The translations under genes were made by a program, and so were the position numbers. Shown one piece after another: positions 41,589-49,731 of a stretch of 64,000 bases of DNA. Positions within the stretch are counted from its first letter, which is position 1; the number at the start of each line of letters is the position of its first letter. The stretch is from the NCBI RefSeq assembly GCF_014207255.1, contig NZ_JACHCZ010000004.1, forward strand, positions 434,001 to 498,000, read 5' to 3'. Below the pieces are notes generated by a model. It had not been told where the DNA came from. It did no database searches and saw only the letters and a program-made list of their open reading frames with translations. The DNA comes from Pseudomonas sp. JAI120 (GTDB lineage Bacteria; Pseudomonadota; Gammaproteobacteria; Pseudomonadales; Pseudomonadaceae).

Positions 41589-42222
41589 TGACATGGCCCC
41601 TTACCTTCAATCCGCTTCCTTTCTCATTATCTATTTGGTGCTGCACTACCAAATCACAGACCCAATGCTCAGAAAGCACTTCGCAGTCACATTTCTTACA
41701 ACAGGCCTTATTTTGACGTTCCTACTACCCTATGTAGCGGTGATCCTCAGAATGCCCCTCCTACCTGTCTTTGTATTCTTGATAGGCTTGGCGCTCTTCA
41801 TCACTCGAAACAAATACCGCTTCCAACGCAACCAGCCCCTTCATCCACTCCTGCGTGCCCCCACCATGAACCTCGCCCCCAACTTCCCCGAAGACCCCGT
41901 GATGCAGCAACTCCTGCAACTGCTGCACGAAGAAATCGGCCTGCCGAAACACAAGACCATCCGCCTGCAAACCTCACTCAATTTCGACCTGGGTTGTGAC
42001 GGCAGTGAAGCCAAGCAACTGATGGAAGCGCTGGAGCAGGAATTCGCCCTCGACCTGGGCGACTACGACACTTATCGTTACTTCAACCCACCGGTCTTTG
42101 ACGTGTTCCTTAAACGTCGGGCCAAGGGGCATGCCGACAAGGTCCCGCTGACCATCGGCATGCTCTACCTGGCCATCAAGACTCACAGCTGGGACACACA
42201 AACGCTGGAGAACCTCAGCTGA
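41566..42222 (+). CDS. Membrane-anchored DUF1493 (acyl-carrier-like) protein
   Basis: A 218-aa protein with two parts. The N-terminus (about residues 14-85) contains two to three hydrophobic segments (SASFLIIYLVLHYQI; TFLTTGLILTFLLPYVAVIL; VFVFLIGLALFITR). The C-terminal 120 residues match DUF1493, an acyl-carrier-protein-like fold: TSLNFDLGCDGSEAKQLMEA parallels the ACP segment around DSL, with a serine shifted by one position, so phosphopantetheine attachment is doubtful. The start may be 41566, overlapping the upstream gene by 23 bp, or 41593. The 5' third is AT-rich and the 3' part has ordinary Pseudomonas GC, hinting at a fusion of DNA of different ages. Confidence 0.65.
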   Translation: MSTRTSLSDMAPYLQSASFLIIYLVLHYQITDPMLRKHFAVTFLTTGLILTFLLPYVAVILRMPLLPVFVFLIGLALFITRNKYRFQRNQPLHPLLRAPTMNLAPNFPEDPVMQQLLQLLHEEIGLPKHKTIRLQTSLNFDLGCDGSEAKQLMEALEQEFALDLGDYDTYRYFNPPVFDVFLKRRAKGHADKVPLTIGMLYLAIKTHSWDTQTLENLS

Positions 42223-42249
42223 GCGAACACCGGCCCGAGGCACACCGCA

Positions 42250-42351
42250 GATCCCATGTGGGAGGGGGCTTGCTCCCGATAGCGGTGTATCAGCCAGCCG
42301 ATCGATGACTGACACCCGGCTATAGCGAGCAAGCCCCTCCCACATTGGATC
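42250..42351. repeat. Inverted REP pair (BIME)
   Basis: The GTGGGAGGGGGCTTGCTCCC type with an inverted right arm, plus outer GATCC/GGATC bases that extend the symmetry. The right arm has one deletion and a few changes. It lies between the DUF1493 gene and the DMT transporter gene. Confidence 0.9.
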
Positions 42352-42395
42352 TGCGCTAACCTGGCAAGCCGCGCTCAAAACAACAAGGACCTTAC

Positions 42396-43259
42396 ATGGA
42401 CGTAACAATGGGCCTGCTGGCCGCCCTGCTCTGGGGTGGTACGGATTTCCTCGTGGGTCTCAACGCCCGGGCCGTGGGCGTCAAGCGCGCGGTGTACTTC
42501 GGCCAGGCCCTCGGCTTCGTGATCATGACCCTGCTGCTGGCCATCTTCCCGGCCCTGCTGTTCAAGTCCCTTAACGCCTCGCTGAGCGTCTGGCTGCTGG
42601 GCATTGCCGCCGCACTGTTCACCGTCTCCGGCGCCCTTGCCCTGTCCAAGGCCTTCGCCCTGGGCAAAGCCGCCATCGTGGCGCCACTGGTGACGTCCTA
42701 CGGCGTCGTCACCACCCTGCTGTCCTGGGCCAGCGGCGAACACATGAGCCTGATCCAACTCGGCTGCATCGCCCTGTGCGTCATCGGCGTGATCCTTTCC
42801 AGCCTCCACAAGGACAATGGCATCCCACACAACAGCTCAAACCGCTCGATCGCCTACGCGATGCTTGCCGCCTTGCTATACGGCACCAGTTTCTGGCTGC
42901 AAGGTCGCTACACGCTACCTGCGCTGGGGCCGATCACCATGCTCTGGCTCGGCTATCTGGTAGGGCTGTGCGTGCTGGTGTTGATGGTGCTGAGGATCAA
43001 GGACGGCCTGAAGATTCCGCCGCTGAAAAACTGCGCCACGCTGACAGGGGCAAGCCTGATGAACCTGGGTGGATTTTCGGCGTTTTCGTGGGGAGCGATG
43101 GCGGGGTCGGTGTCGGTGGTGACGGTGATCAGTACGTTATCAGGGGGGATTGCGGCGATTCTGGGGTTTGTGTTTTTCAAGGAACGGTTGTCGGCGGTGC
43201 AAGTGCTGGGAGTTGTGCTGGTGCTGGTCGGGGCGGTGCTCTTGCATATCGTCGACTAA
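42396..43259 (+). CDS. DMT-superfamily (EamA) transporter
   Basis: A 287-aa inner-membrane protein with about ten hydrophobic segments in two EamA repeats (first LLAALLWGGTDFLVGLNARA, second AYAMLAALLYGTSFWLQGRY). It ends in a helix LGVVLVLVGAVLLHIVD typical of the family. EamA members export amino acids, metabolites or drugs; the substrate is unknown. It stands alone between a REP pair and a terminator shared with pckA. Confidence 0.9.
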   Translation: MDVTMGLLAALLWGGTDFLVGLNARAVGVKRAVYFGQALGFVIMTLLLAIFPALLFKSLNASLSVWLLGIAAALFTVSGALALSKAFALGKAAIVAPLVTSYGVVTTLLSWASGEHMSLIQLGCIALCVIGVILSSLHKDNGIPHNSSNRSIAYAMLAALLYGTSFWLQGRYTLPALGPITMLWLGYLVGLCVLVLMVLRIKDGLKIPPLKNCATLTGASLMNLGGFSAFSWGAMAGSVSVVTVISTLSGGIAAILGFVFFKERLSAVQVLGVVLVLVGAVLLHIVD

Positions 43260-43270
43260 CCTTTCACGCA

Positions 43271-43303
43271 CAAAAAAGCCGCCCACAAGGGGCGGCTTTT
43301 TAA
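43271..43303. terminator. Bidirectional terminator between the DMT gene and pckA
   Basis: AAAAAAGCCGCCC-ACAAG-GGGCGGCTTTTT is a near-perfect hairpin with A and T tracts on the two sides, serving the convergent genes. Confidence 0.92.
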
Positions 43304-43316
43304 CAGCGACCGAATC

Positions 43317-44858
43317 TTACAACTTCGGACCCGCAGCCTTGATCGCATCACTCACTTCAAACTTCTTGAAGTTCTCGATGAACAGGCCAGCCAGCGCCTT
43401 CGCCGCTTCATCGTAAGCCGCCTTGTCAGCCCAGGTGTTACGTGGGTTCAACAGGCCGGTCTCAACGCCCGGTACGGCCAATGGCACGTCGAGGTTGATG
43501 GTGTCGAGGTGTTCGGTTTCAGCACCGATCAACGCGCCGCTCTGGATCGCTGCGATCACGCCGCGAGTGGTCGGGATGTTGAAGCGCTTGCCAACGCCGT
43601 AGCCGCCGCCGGTCCAGCCGGTGTTGACCAGGTAGACCTTGGAACCGAAGCCGCGGATGCGCTTGATCAGCAGCTCTGCGTATTCACCAGCCGGGCGTGG
43701 GAAGAACGGCGCGCCGAAGCAGGTGGAGAAGGTCGACTTGATGCCGCTGCCCGAACCCATTTCGGTCGAACCCACCAGTGCGGTGTAGCCGGACAGGAAG
43801 TGGTAGGCCGCTTGTTCTTCGCTGAGGATGGACACGGGCGGCAGTACGCCGGTCAAGTCGCAGGTCAGGAAGATCACCGCGTTTGGCTCGCCGCCCAGGT
43901 TCTTCTCGGAACGCTTGGCAACGTGCTCCAGCGGGTAGGCGGCGCGGCTGTTCTGGGTCAGGCTGACGTCGGCATAGTCGGCGTGCTTGGCGTCGTCGAT
44001 CACGACGTTTTCCAGCACGGCGCCGTGCTTGATGGCTTTCCAGATAACCGGTTCGTTCTTCTCGGACAGGTCGATGCACTTGGCATAGCAACCGCCTTCG
44101 ATGTTGAACACCACGCCTTCGCCCCAGCCGTGTTCGTCGTCACCGATCAGGTAACGGCTTTCGTCGGCGGACAGGGTGGTCTTGCCGGTGCCCGACAGAC
44201 CGAAGAACAGGGTCACGTCGCCTGCTTCGCCAATGTTGGCGGCGCAGTGCATCGGCAGTACGTCGGAAGCCGGCAGCAGGTAGTTCTGCACCGAGAACAT
44301 GGCTTTCTTCATTTCACCGGCGTAGCGCATGCCGGCGATCAGCACTTTTTTCTGCGCGAAGTTGAGGATCACGCAACCGTCGGAGTTGGTGCCGTCACGC
44401 TCCGGCACGCACTCGAAGTTGGCTACGTTGAGCACTTGCCACTCGTCACGACCGGCCGGGTTGTACTGGGCAGGGTTGATGAACAGGCAACGACCGAACA
44501 GGTTCTGCCAGGCAGTCTGGGTGGTCATTTTCACGGCCAGGTAGTGGTCTTCGGAAGCCCCTACGTGAACGTGGGAAACGAAATGCTCTTGCGCGTTATT
44601 GAACGCCTCGACGCGTGCCCACAGGGCATCGAACTTGTCGGCCGGGAACTTGCGGTTGATCGGGCCCCAGGCGATGGAATCCTGGGTGGAAGGCTCTTCA
44701 ACGATGAAACGGTCGACTGGCGAACGGCCGGTACGGTGACCGGTTTCGACGACCAGCGCGCCGGTATCGGCAAGCACGCCTTCACCGCGCTGCAGGGCTT
44801 CTTTGACCAGATCGTCAACACTCAGATCGGTGTATACGGCGTTATTGGCTTGCGTCAT
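43317..44858 (-). CDS. pckA: Phosphoenolpyruvate carboxykinase (ATP)
   Basis: A 513-aa enzyme that converts oxaloacetate and ATP to phosphoenolpyruvate, the entry to gluconeogenesis from TCA-cycle acids. The kinase loop GLSGTGKTTLSADESR, the substrate loop TGRSPVDRFIVEE, FINPAQYNP and YLVNTGWTGGGYGVGKR match the ATP-dependent family. The length is slightly under E. coli PckA (540). It is monocistronic, with about 180 bp upstream before the hslO stop. Confidence 0.97.
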   Translation of the reverse strand: MTQANNAVYTDLSVDDLVKEALQRGEGVLADTGALVVETGHRTGRSPVDRFIVEEPSTQDSIAWGPINRKFPADKFDALWARVEAFNNAQEHFVSHVHVGASEDHYLAVKMTTQTAWQNLFGRCLFINPAQYNPAGRDEWQVLNVANFECVPERDGTNSDGCVILNFAQKKVLIAGMRYAGEMKKAMFSVQNYLLPASDVLPMHCAANIGEAGDVTLFFGLSGTGKTTLSADESRYLIGDDEHGWGEGVVFNIEGGCYAKCIDLSEKNEPVIWKAIKHGAVLENVVIDDAKHADYADVSLTQNSRAAYPLEHVAKRSEKNLGGEPNAVIFLTCDLTGVLPPVSILSEEQAAYHFLSGYTALVGSTEMGSGSGIKSTFSTCFGAPFFPRPAGEYAELLIKRIRGFGSKVYLVNTGWTGGGYGVGKRFNIPTTRGVIAAIQSGALIGAETEHLDTINLDVPLAVPGVETGLLNPRNTWADKAAYDEAAKALAGLFIENFKKFEVSDAIKAAGPKL

Positions 44859-45037
44859 GAGGTTCCCCGTCGGCCTGTGGCCGAGTGCTCCAAACGTTTT
44901 GTAGTAGAAAGTTGCGCACTACTACCGCGAAAAAAGTGGGCCGGATTATGCCAGAAAAGCCCAAAAAGAGTAGGGCCCTCCCGTCAGAACGCCTCTAATC
45001 CGGCATTTGACAGGTGATTTACCTGTGCTTAAACGTT

Positions 45038-45940
45038 TTAGTGGCGGGTGTCGGAAGGCGTGTCGATACCTGCGCCAGCGAATAATTGCGCTACATCGGC
45101 AGCGTCGAACAGGTAGCGCTCGTTGCAGAACTGGCAGTCGATCTCGATATTTCCACCGTGTTCCACCACCAGGTTCTGCGCATCTTCCAGGCCCAGGCTG
45201 ACCAGGGCGTTCCCTGAACGCTCACGGGAGCAGCTGCAGTGGAAGTGCAGAGTCTGCGCGTCAAACAGGCGCACGGGGTCTTCGTGGTAAAGGCGGTGCA
45301 GGATGGTTTCGTTGTCCAGGCCCAGCAGTTCTTCGGCTTTCAGGGTATCGGCCAAGGCAATGCAGTGCCGCCAGCTTTCAGCGCGATCTTCGTCGTCCTT
45401 GATACGGTCGGCCGGCAGTTGTTGCAGCAACATGCCACGGGCGCGCTTGCCGTCGGCGTTGAGCCAGAACTTGGTACCCACTTGCTGGGACATCACGAAA
45501 TAGTTGGTGAAGCATTCCGACAGCGTTTTGCCGTCGAGGTCGACGATGCCCTGGTAACGCTGGCCTACGGTCGGGTCGACGGTCAGCGCCAGGACGCCGT
45601 TAGGCATCAGCTCGGCCAGGGTGGCGTCCGGGGCAATCTGGTCGTCTTCATAACGGGCCAGGCCGCGGATTTCGCGCTCGCTTGAGCACTCGATCATCAA
45701 CAGCGGAATCGGCCCTTCGGATCGGGCCTGCAGGATCAGCAAACCGTCGAACTTCATGGTGCCTACCAGCAACGCAGCAGCTGCCATCAGCTCACCGAGC
45801 AGTTGTGCGACCGGCTCCGGATAGGGGTGCTTGGCGAGGACTTCGGCGTAGCTGCGCTCCAACGAAACCATTTCGCCGCGGGCGTCGCTCTCGTCGAAGA
45901 TGAAGCGTTGGGTGAAGTCGGTATCCGGTAGATCAGTCAT
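45038..45940 (-). CDS. hslO: Redox-regulated chaperonin Hsp33
   Basis: A 300-aa cytoplasmic chaperone activated by oxidation. The C-terminal zinc centre is FHCSCSRERSG (CxC) and CQFCNERY (CxxC), whose disulfides unfold the linker and switch on holdase activity. The N-terminal substrate-binding domain carries ARSEGPIPLLMIECSSEREI and RGLARYEDDQ. I start it at 45940 (MTDLPDTDFTQRF); the reading frame is open to 46090 but lacks support there. It is divergent from the PAP2 gene. Confidence 0.96.
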   Translation of the reverse strand: MTDLPDTDFTQRFIFDESDARGEMVSLERSYAEVLAKHPYPEPVAQLLGELMAAAALLVGTMKFDGLLILQARSEGPIPLLMIECSSEREIRGLARYEDDQIAPDATLAELMPNGVLALTVDPTVGQRYQGIVDLDGKTLSECFTNYFVMSQQVGTKFWLNADGKRARGMLLQQLPADRIKDDEDRAESWRHCIALADTLKAEELLGLDNETILHRLYHEDPVRLFDAQTLHFHCSCSRERSGNALVSLGLEDAQNLVVEHGGNIEIDCQFCNERYLFDAADVAQLFAGAGIDTPSDTRH

Positions 45941-46066
45941 AGGTCTGGGTATCTGAATTGATGACAAATTGGTTACAAGGTTTATAAAATTAAACGCTTT
46001 AGCACCATCTTGGTGCGGCTTTCTCCTGGAAACAGAGAGCTTATATAGAGCGAAGAGGGACAGTTT

Positions 46067-46870
46067 ATGAACAATCCGGGTTTGTTCCAAGCCAAGTGGA
46101 ACCTCCGGCGATGGGCTCTGTGCAATCTACTCGCTATCGGGCTGCTGTGTTTTTGGCTGTGGCCCACGGGACAGATGCTGTGTGTGATTTTCGACGAGTG
46201 GCTGTTTCACCTTCTCAACGACCCGCTGGCGAGCAACGCAACATGGCTGCACGTATGGGCCGTGGCCAGTTTGCGGCCGTTTGATGCAGTGGTCGGGGTG
46301 ATCCTGCTGATGCTGCTGATTCGTGGCGACTGGGTGTTCGAGGCCGTGCAGGTCCGCCAGGCACTGTTAGGTTTTGTCGGCATTTTGTTGCTCCTGCTGT
46401 TTATCCGCATGCTGTTTTCCAAACTCGCGGCGCAGATGGGTTGGCAACACAGTAGCCCGTCGATGGTCATCGCCGGGGCTATCCAGATGAGTGACTATTT
46501 CCCGGGGTTGGAGAGGACCTGGGAACTGAAGGACCGCTCAAGCCAAAGCTTTCCGGGGGATCACGCCTCGGTGTTGCTGATCTGGGCAATGTTCATGACC
46601 GTGTTCGCCAAGCGCGTCGGCCAGGTGCTGGTGATCTGGGGCCTGGCGCTGTTGTTCATGATGCCGCGGCTGGTGGCGGGCGCACATTGGGGGCAGGACG
46701 ATTACATCGGCGGTGTGTTGCTGGCGCTGTTGGCGTTGGGCTGGGGGTATTACACGCCGTTTGCGGCGAAGGTGTCGGGCGCTTTGTTACAAGTGACGAT
46801 GCCGATCTTCGGGCTACTCGGCAAGCTGCCGGTGATCGGTGGATTGAGCGTCGTGCGCACATCCCCTTAA
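46067..46870 (+). CDS. PAP2-family membrane phosphatase
   Basis: A 267-aa protein with five or six membrane segments. The phosphatase motifs are KDRSSQSFPGDHAS (motif 2, histidine in GDHAS) and RLVAGAHWGQDDYIGG (motif 3, SRxxxxxHxxxD-like). Motif 1, normally KxxxxxxRP, is incomplete and may be represented by the KDR before motif 2. Relatives act on undecaprenyl-pyrophosphate or on lipid A phosphates. It stands between divergent hslO and convergent hslR; from memory an equivalent lies next to hslO in P. aeruginosa. Confidence 0.85.
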   Translation: MNNPGLFQAKWNLRRWALCNLLAIGLLCFWLWPTGQMLCVIFDEWLFHLLNDPLASNATWLHVWAVASLRPFDAVVGVILLMLLIRGDWVFEAVQVRQALLGFVGILLLLLFIRMLFSKLAAQMGWQHSSPSMVIAGAIQMSDYFPGLERTWELKDRSSQSFPGDHASVLLIWAMFMTVFAKRVGQVLVIWGLALLFMMPRLVAGAHWGQDDYIGGVLLALLALGWGYYTPFAAKVSGALLQVTMPIFGLLGKLPVIGGLSVVRTSP

Positions 46871-46880
46871 CGCTGCAGGC

Positions 46881-46916
46881 CAAATGTTGGAGGGGGCTTG
46901 CCCCCTCCAACACTTG
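46881..46916. repeat. REP-type hairpin
   Basis: TTGGAGGGGGCTTGCCCCCTCCAA is a perfect stem with a short loop between the convergent PAP2 and hslR genes. It probably also serves as terminator. Confidence 0.88.
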
Positions 46917-46933
46917 AATGGGCCGCTGCGCAA

Positions 46934-47341
46934 TCAGTCATCATTGCCACTACCGCGAAACTTGAACAGGTCGCGGCGCTGTTTCTTGCTCGGCTTGCCA
47001 TCGGTGGTCATCCCCGTGGCGCCCGCCTTGCGCATGGCTGCCGCATTTTCGCGCCTGGCAATGCTCGCTTCGGTTTCGGTGTACAGCGCCTGTGCTTCGG
47101 GGGCGCCACGGCGCACGATGGAAAGTGCCTGCACCACGACAGTCTTTTCGTCAAAACCTATCCGAATCTGCAACTCATCACCGACACGTGGCTCTTTGCC
47201 CGGTTTACAGCGCTCGCCTCGATGATGCACTTTGCCACTCTCAATCGCGGCCTTGGCCAAGGCACGGGTTTTAAAGAAACGCGCCGCCCACAGCCACTTG
47301 TCCAGACGGACCTTTTCTTCCTCTTCCTGCTTTTGAGCCAC
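46934..47341 (-). CDS. hslR: Heat-shock RNA-binding protein Hsp15 (S4 domain)
   Basis: A 135-aa S4-domain protein. KVRLDKWLWAARFFKTRALA, then GKVHHRGERCKPGKEPRVGD, is the S4 core; the C-terminal tail is basic (KKQRRDLFKFRGSGNDD). Hsp15 recognises free 50S subunits carrying blocked nascent chains with peptidyl-tRNA. I start at a GTG at 47341, which has GAGGA 7-11 nt upstream; the longer frame to 47407 has no good site. It is convergent with the PAP2 gene. Confidence 0.92.
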   Translation of the reverse strand: MAQKQEEEEKVRLDKWLWAARFFKTRALAKAAIESGKVHHRGERCKPGKEPRVGDELQIRIGFDEKTVVVQALSIVRRGAPEAQALYTETEASIARRENAAAMRKAGATGMTTDGKPSKKQRRDLFKFRGSGNDD

Positions 47342-47457
47342 TTGAATTCCTCGCTCTGACAAATGTCGCAACTGTAACGTTGAAACCCTTCGACGCATAA
47401 ACCTCAAGGCTCACCTAAGATACGCCAGGTAGCACCCTGTTTTCGCGAGGATACGCC

Positions 47458-48237
47458 GTGACCGACTTTCCCACTTCACTCACCTCGCCTGACCAGCGTT
47501 GCGCAGGCTGCCAGCAAAGCGAACCCCTGGGTTTCGATTTTGCTTTCGCCTACCAGCCTATCGTAGACCTTCGGGACCATTCGATTTATGCCCACGAAGC
47601 CTTGGTGCGCGGTACACAGGGCGAAGGGGCGATATCGGTGCTGGAGAAGGTCAATAACAGCAACCGCTACCGCTTCGACCAGCGCTGCCGCACCCAGGCG
47701 ATCGCCGGTGCTGCAGCCTTGGGGATGCAAACCCGCCTATCCATCAACTTCATGCCCAATGCCGTGTACCGTCCGGAGTTGTGCATCCGAAGCACCCTTG
47801 AGGCGGCTCGCGCGCACAATTTTCCGCTGGACCAACTGATTTTCGAGACGCTGGAAAGCGAGCATGTAGATAACTATCGCCATTTGACGAATATTCTGCG
47901 TGAATACCGCGAGTTCGGCTTCAAGACCGCCATCGACGACTTCGGCGCGGGCTATTCGGGGCTGAATCTGCTGGCCGATTTCCAACCTGACCTGATCAAA
48001 CTCGACATGGCACTGATCCGCGATGTCGACCAGGATCGTGTCCGTCAGGTGATCGTCCAGGGAATTGTCACAATCTGTGAGCAGTTGAACGTTACTGTCA
48101 TCGCCGAAGGCATCGAAAGTGCCGGCGAGCGCGACTTTCTGTCTGACTGTGGAATATTTCTGATGCAAGGCTACTGGTTCGCCAAGCCTGCATTCAAAGC
48201 CCTGGCCGAGGTTTCACCGAAAGCCTGGGCGAATTGA
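47458..48237 (+). CDS. rimA: EAL-domain c-di-GMP phosphodiesterase RimA
   Basis: A 259-aa stand-alone EAL protein. Catalytic motifs are HEALVRG (Glu47-Ala48-Leu49), LSINFMPNAVY, TAIDDFGAGYSGLN and VTVIAEGIES, all apparently intact, so hydrolysis of c-di-GMP is expected. It starts with GTG after CGAGGAT. The gene order EAL protein-aspartic/zinc protease-RimK matches the rimABK operon of P. fluorescens SBW25, where, as I recall, RimA and c-di-GMP control RimK glutamylation of ribosomal protein S6. The symbol rests on that synteny. Confidence 0.88.
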   Translation: MTDFPTSLTSPDQRCAGCQQSEPLGFDFAFAYQPIVDLRDHSIYAHEALVRGTQGEGAISVLEKVNNSNRYRFDQRCRTQAIAGAAALGMQTRLSINFMPNAVYRPELCIRSTLEAARAHNFPLDQLIFETLESEHVDNYRHLTNILREYREFGFKTAIDDFGAGYSGLNLLADFQPDLIKLDMALIRDVDQDRVRQVIVQGIVTICEQLNVTVIAEGIESAGERDFLSDCGIFLMQGYWFAKPAFKALAEVSPKAWAN

Positions 48238-48251
48238 TCGGTTACCCATAA

Positions 48252-48734
48252 TTGAAGACATTTGACCATTTGACCGTTGTAGGTCTGCGTGAGTGGGTGG
48301 CACTTCCCGACTTGGGAGTGGCGGGCCTGCGCGCCAAGATCGACACCGGTGCCAGCACCTCCAGCCTGCATGCCACCGATATCGAGCCTTTTGAGCGCAA
48401 CGGTGAGAAATGGGTGCGCTTTACCGCGCACCTGGGCAGCGTTGTGCAACTGCGTCACCGCCGCTGCGAGGCGCCCCTGGTGACCATGAAAACCATCAAG
48501 AGCTCCAATGGCCATGCGCAGGTGCGCTACGTGATCAGCACCACCCTGGCGCTGGGTGATCGGGTATGGCGGGTGGAGTTCACCCTGGCCTGTCGCAAAG
48601 CCATGCGTTACCGCCTGTTACTGGGTTCCAAGGCGCTGATTGACGGCCATCTGGTGGTCAATCCCGGCGTCAAGTACGTTCAAGACAAGCCGGTGTTCCC
48701 GGTCTCTACTATTTCTGCCCCAGGTGCTGCATGA
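48252..48734 (+). CDS. rimB: Retropepsin-like ATP-dependent zinc protease RimB
   Basis: A 160-aa protein of the DUF785/RimB family: LPDLGVAGLRAKIDTGASTS contains the retropepsin DTGA catalytic motif, RHRRCEAPLVTMKTIKSSNG follows, and CRKAMRYRLLLGSKALIDG is the second half. The only available start is TTG at 48252, 14 bp after the rimA stop, with a poor ribosome-binding site, so low expression or coupling to rimA is likely. It overlaps rimK by 4 bp. In the SBW25 model RimB is an accessory protease acting on glutamylated S6. Confidence 0.85.
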   Translation: MKTFDHLTVVGLREWVALPDLGVAGLRAKIDTGASTSSLHATDIEPFERNGEKWVRFTAHLGSVVQLRHRRCEAPLVTMKTIKSSNGHAQVRYVISTTLALGDRVWRVEFTLACRKAMRYRLLLGSKALIDGHLVVNPGVKYVQDKPVFPVSTISAPGAA

Positions 48735-49636
48735 AGATTGCTGTGCTGTCGCGAAACCCGCGTCTGTATTCCACCCGCCGCCTGGTCGAGGCCGGCACCG
48801 AACGTGGCCATGAAATGGTAGTGATCGACACGTTGCGTGCCTATATGAACATTGCCAGCCACAAGCCGCAGATCCACTATCGCGGCAAGCCCCTCGAAGG
48901 GTTTGATGCGGTGATCCCGCGTATTGGCGCCTCGGTGACGTTCTATGGCTGCGCCGTGTTGCGCCAGTTCGAAATGATGGGGGTTTTCCCCCTCAATGAA
49001 TCCGTGGCCATTGCACGTTCGCGGGATAAATTACGCTCGTTGCAACTGCTCTCGCGGCGGGGCATCGGGCTGCCGGTCACTGGCTTTGCACACTCCCCCG
49101 ACGACATTCCCGACCTGATCGAAATGGTCAACGGCGCGCCGCTGGTGATCAAGGTGCTGGAAGGCACCCAGGGCATCGGTGTAGTACTGTGTGAAACCGC
49201 GACCGCAGCGGAATCCGTGATCGAGGCGTTCATGGGCCTCAAGCAGAACATCATGGTCCAGGAGTACATCAAGGAAGCCGGCGGTGCGGATATTCGCTGC
49301 TTCGTGGTGGGCGACAAGGTGATCGCAGCCATGAAGCGCCAGGCCAAGCCCGGAGAGTTCCGCTCCAACCTGCACCGCGGCGGCAGCGCCAGCCTGATCA
49401 AGATCACACCTGAAGAACGCATGACCGCGTTGCGAGCGGCCAAGGTCATGGGGTTGGCCGTGGCGGGTGTGGATATCCTGCGCTCCAATCACGGCCCGCT
49501 GGTGATGGAGGTCAACTCGTCGCCGGGGCTGGAAGGGATCGAGACCACCACAGGGAAGGATGTGGCGGGGATCATCATTCAGCATCTGGAGAAGAATGGT
49601 GGACCGAATATGACCAGGACCAAAGGCAAGGGTTAG
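48731..49636 (+). CDS. rimK: Ribosomal protein S6 glutamate ligase RimK
   Basis: A 301-aa ATP-grasp ligase that adds glutamates to the C-terminus of ribosomal protein S6. The N-terminus KIAVLSRNPRLYSTRRLVEA, the RGKPLEGFDAVIPRIGASVT segment, LVIKVLEGTQGIGVVL, MVQEYIKEAGGADIRCFVVG and the magnesium-site VMEVNSSPGLEGIE are diagnostic. It is the last gene of rimABK, overlapping rimB (ATGA), and converges on envZ through an inverted repeat. Confidence 0.96.
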   Translation: MKIAVLSRNPRLYSTRRLVEAGTERGHEMVVIDTLRAYMNIASHKPQIHYRGKPLEGFDAVIPRIGASVTFYGCAVLRQFEMMGVFPLNESVAIARSRDKLRSLQLLSRRGIGLPVTGFAHSPDDIPDLIEMVNGAPLVIKVLEGTQGIGVVLCETATAAESVIEAFMGLKQNIMVQEYIKEAGGADIRCFVVGDKVIAAMKRQAKPGEFRSNLHRGGSASLIKITPEERMTALRAAKVMGLAVAGVDILRSNHGPLVMEVNSSPGLEGIETTTGKDVAGIIIQHLEKNGGPNMTRTKGKG

Positions 49637-49648
49637 AGACGCGGCGTT

Positions 49649-49720
49649 AGCTTCAAGCTATAAGCTGCAAGAAAGGGCAAAAGCTGTCTGCCTTTCTCTT
49701 GCGGCTTTAAGCTTGAAACT
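49649..49720. repeat. Inverted repeat between rimK and envZ
   Basis: AGCTTCAAGCTATAAGCTGC, then AAGAAAGG, is mirrored by CCTTTCTCTTGCGGCTTTAA, then GCTTGAA, with several mismatches. It resembles the AAGCTTCAAGCT-type intergenic repeats of pseudomonads and may end transcription of both convergent operons. Confidence 0.65.
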
Positions 49721-49731
49721 TGCAGCTGTTT

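Noticed and set aside
43509..45017. 502-codon open frame antisense to pckA
   Set aside because: It covers almost exactly the pckA coding sequence, and its composition (rich in Val, Gly, Gln) is typical of antisense shadow frames.
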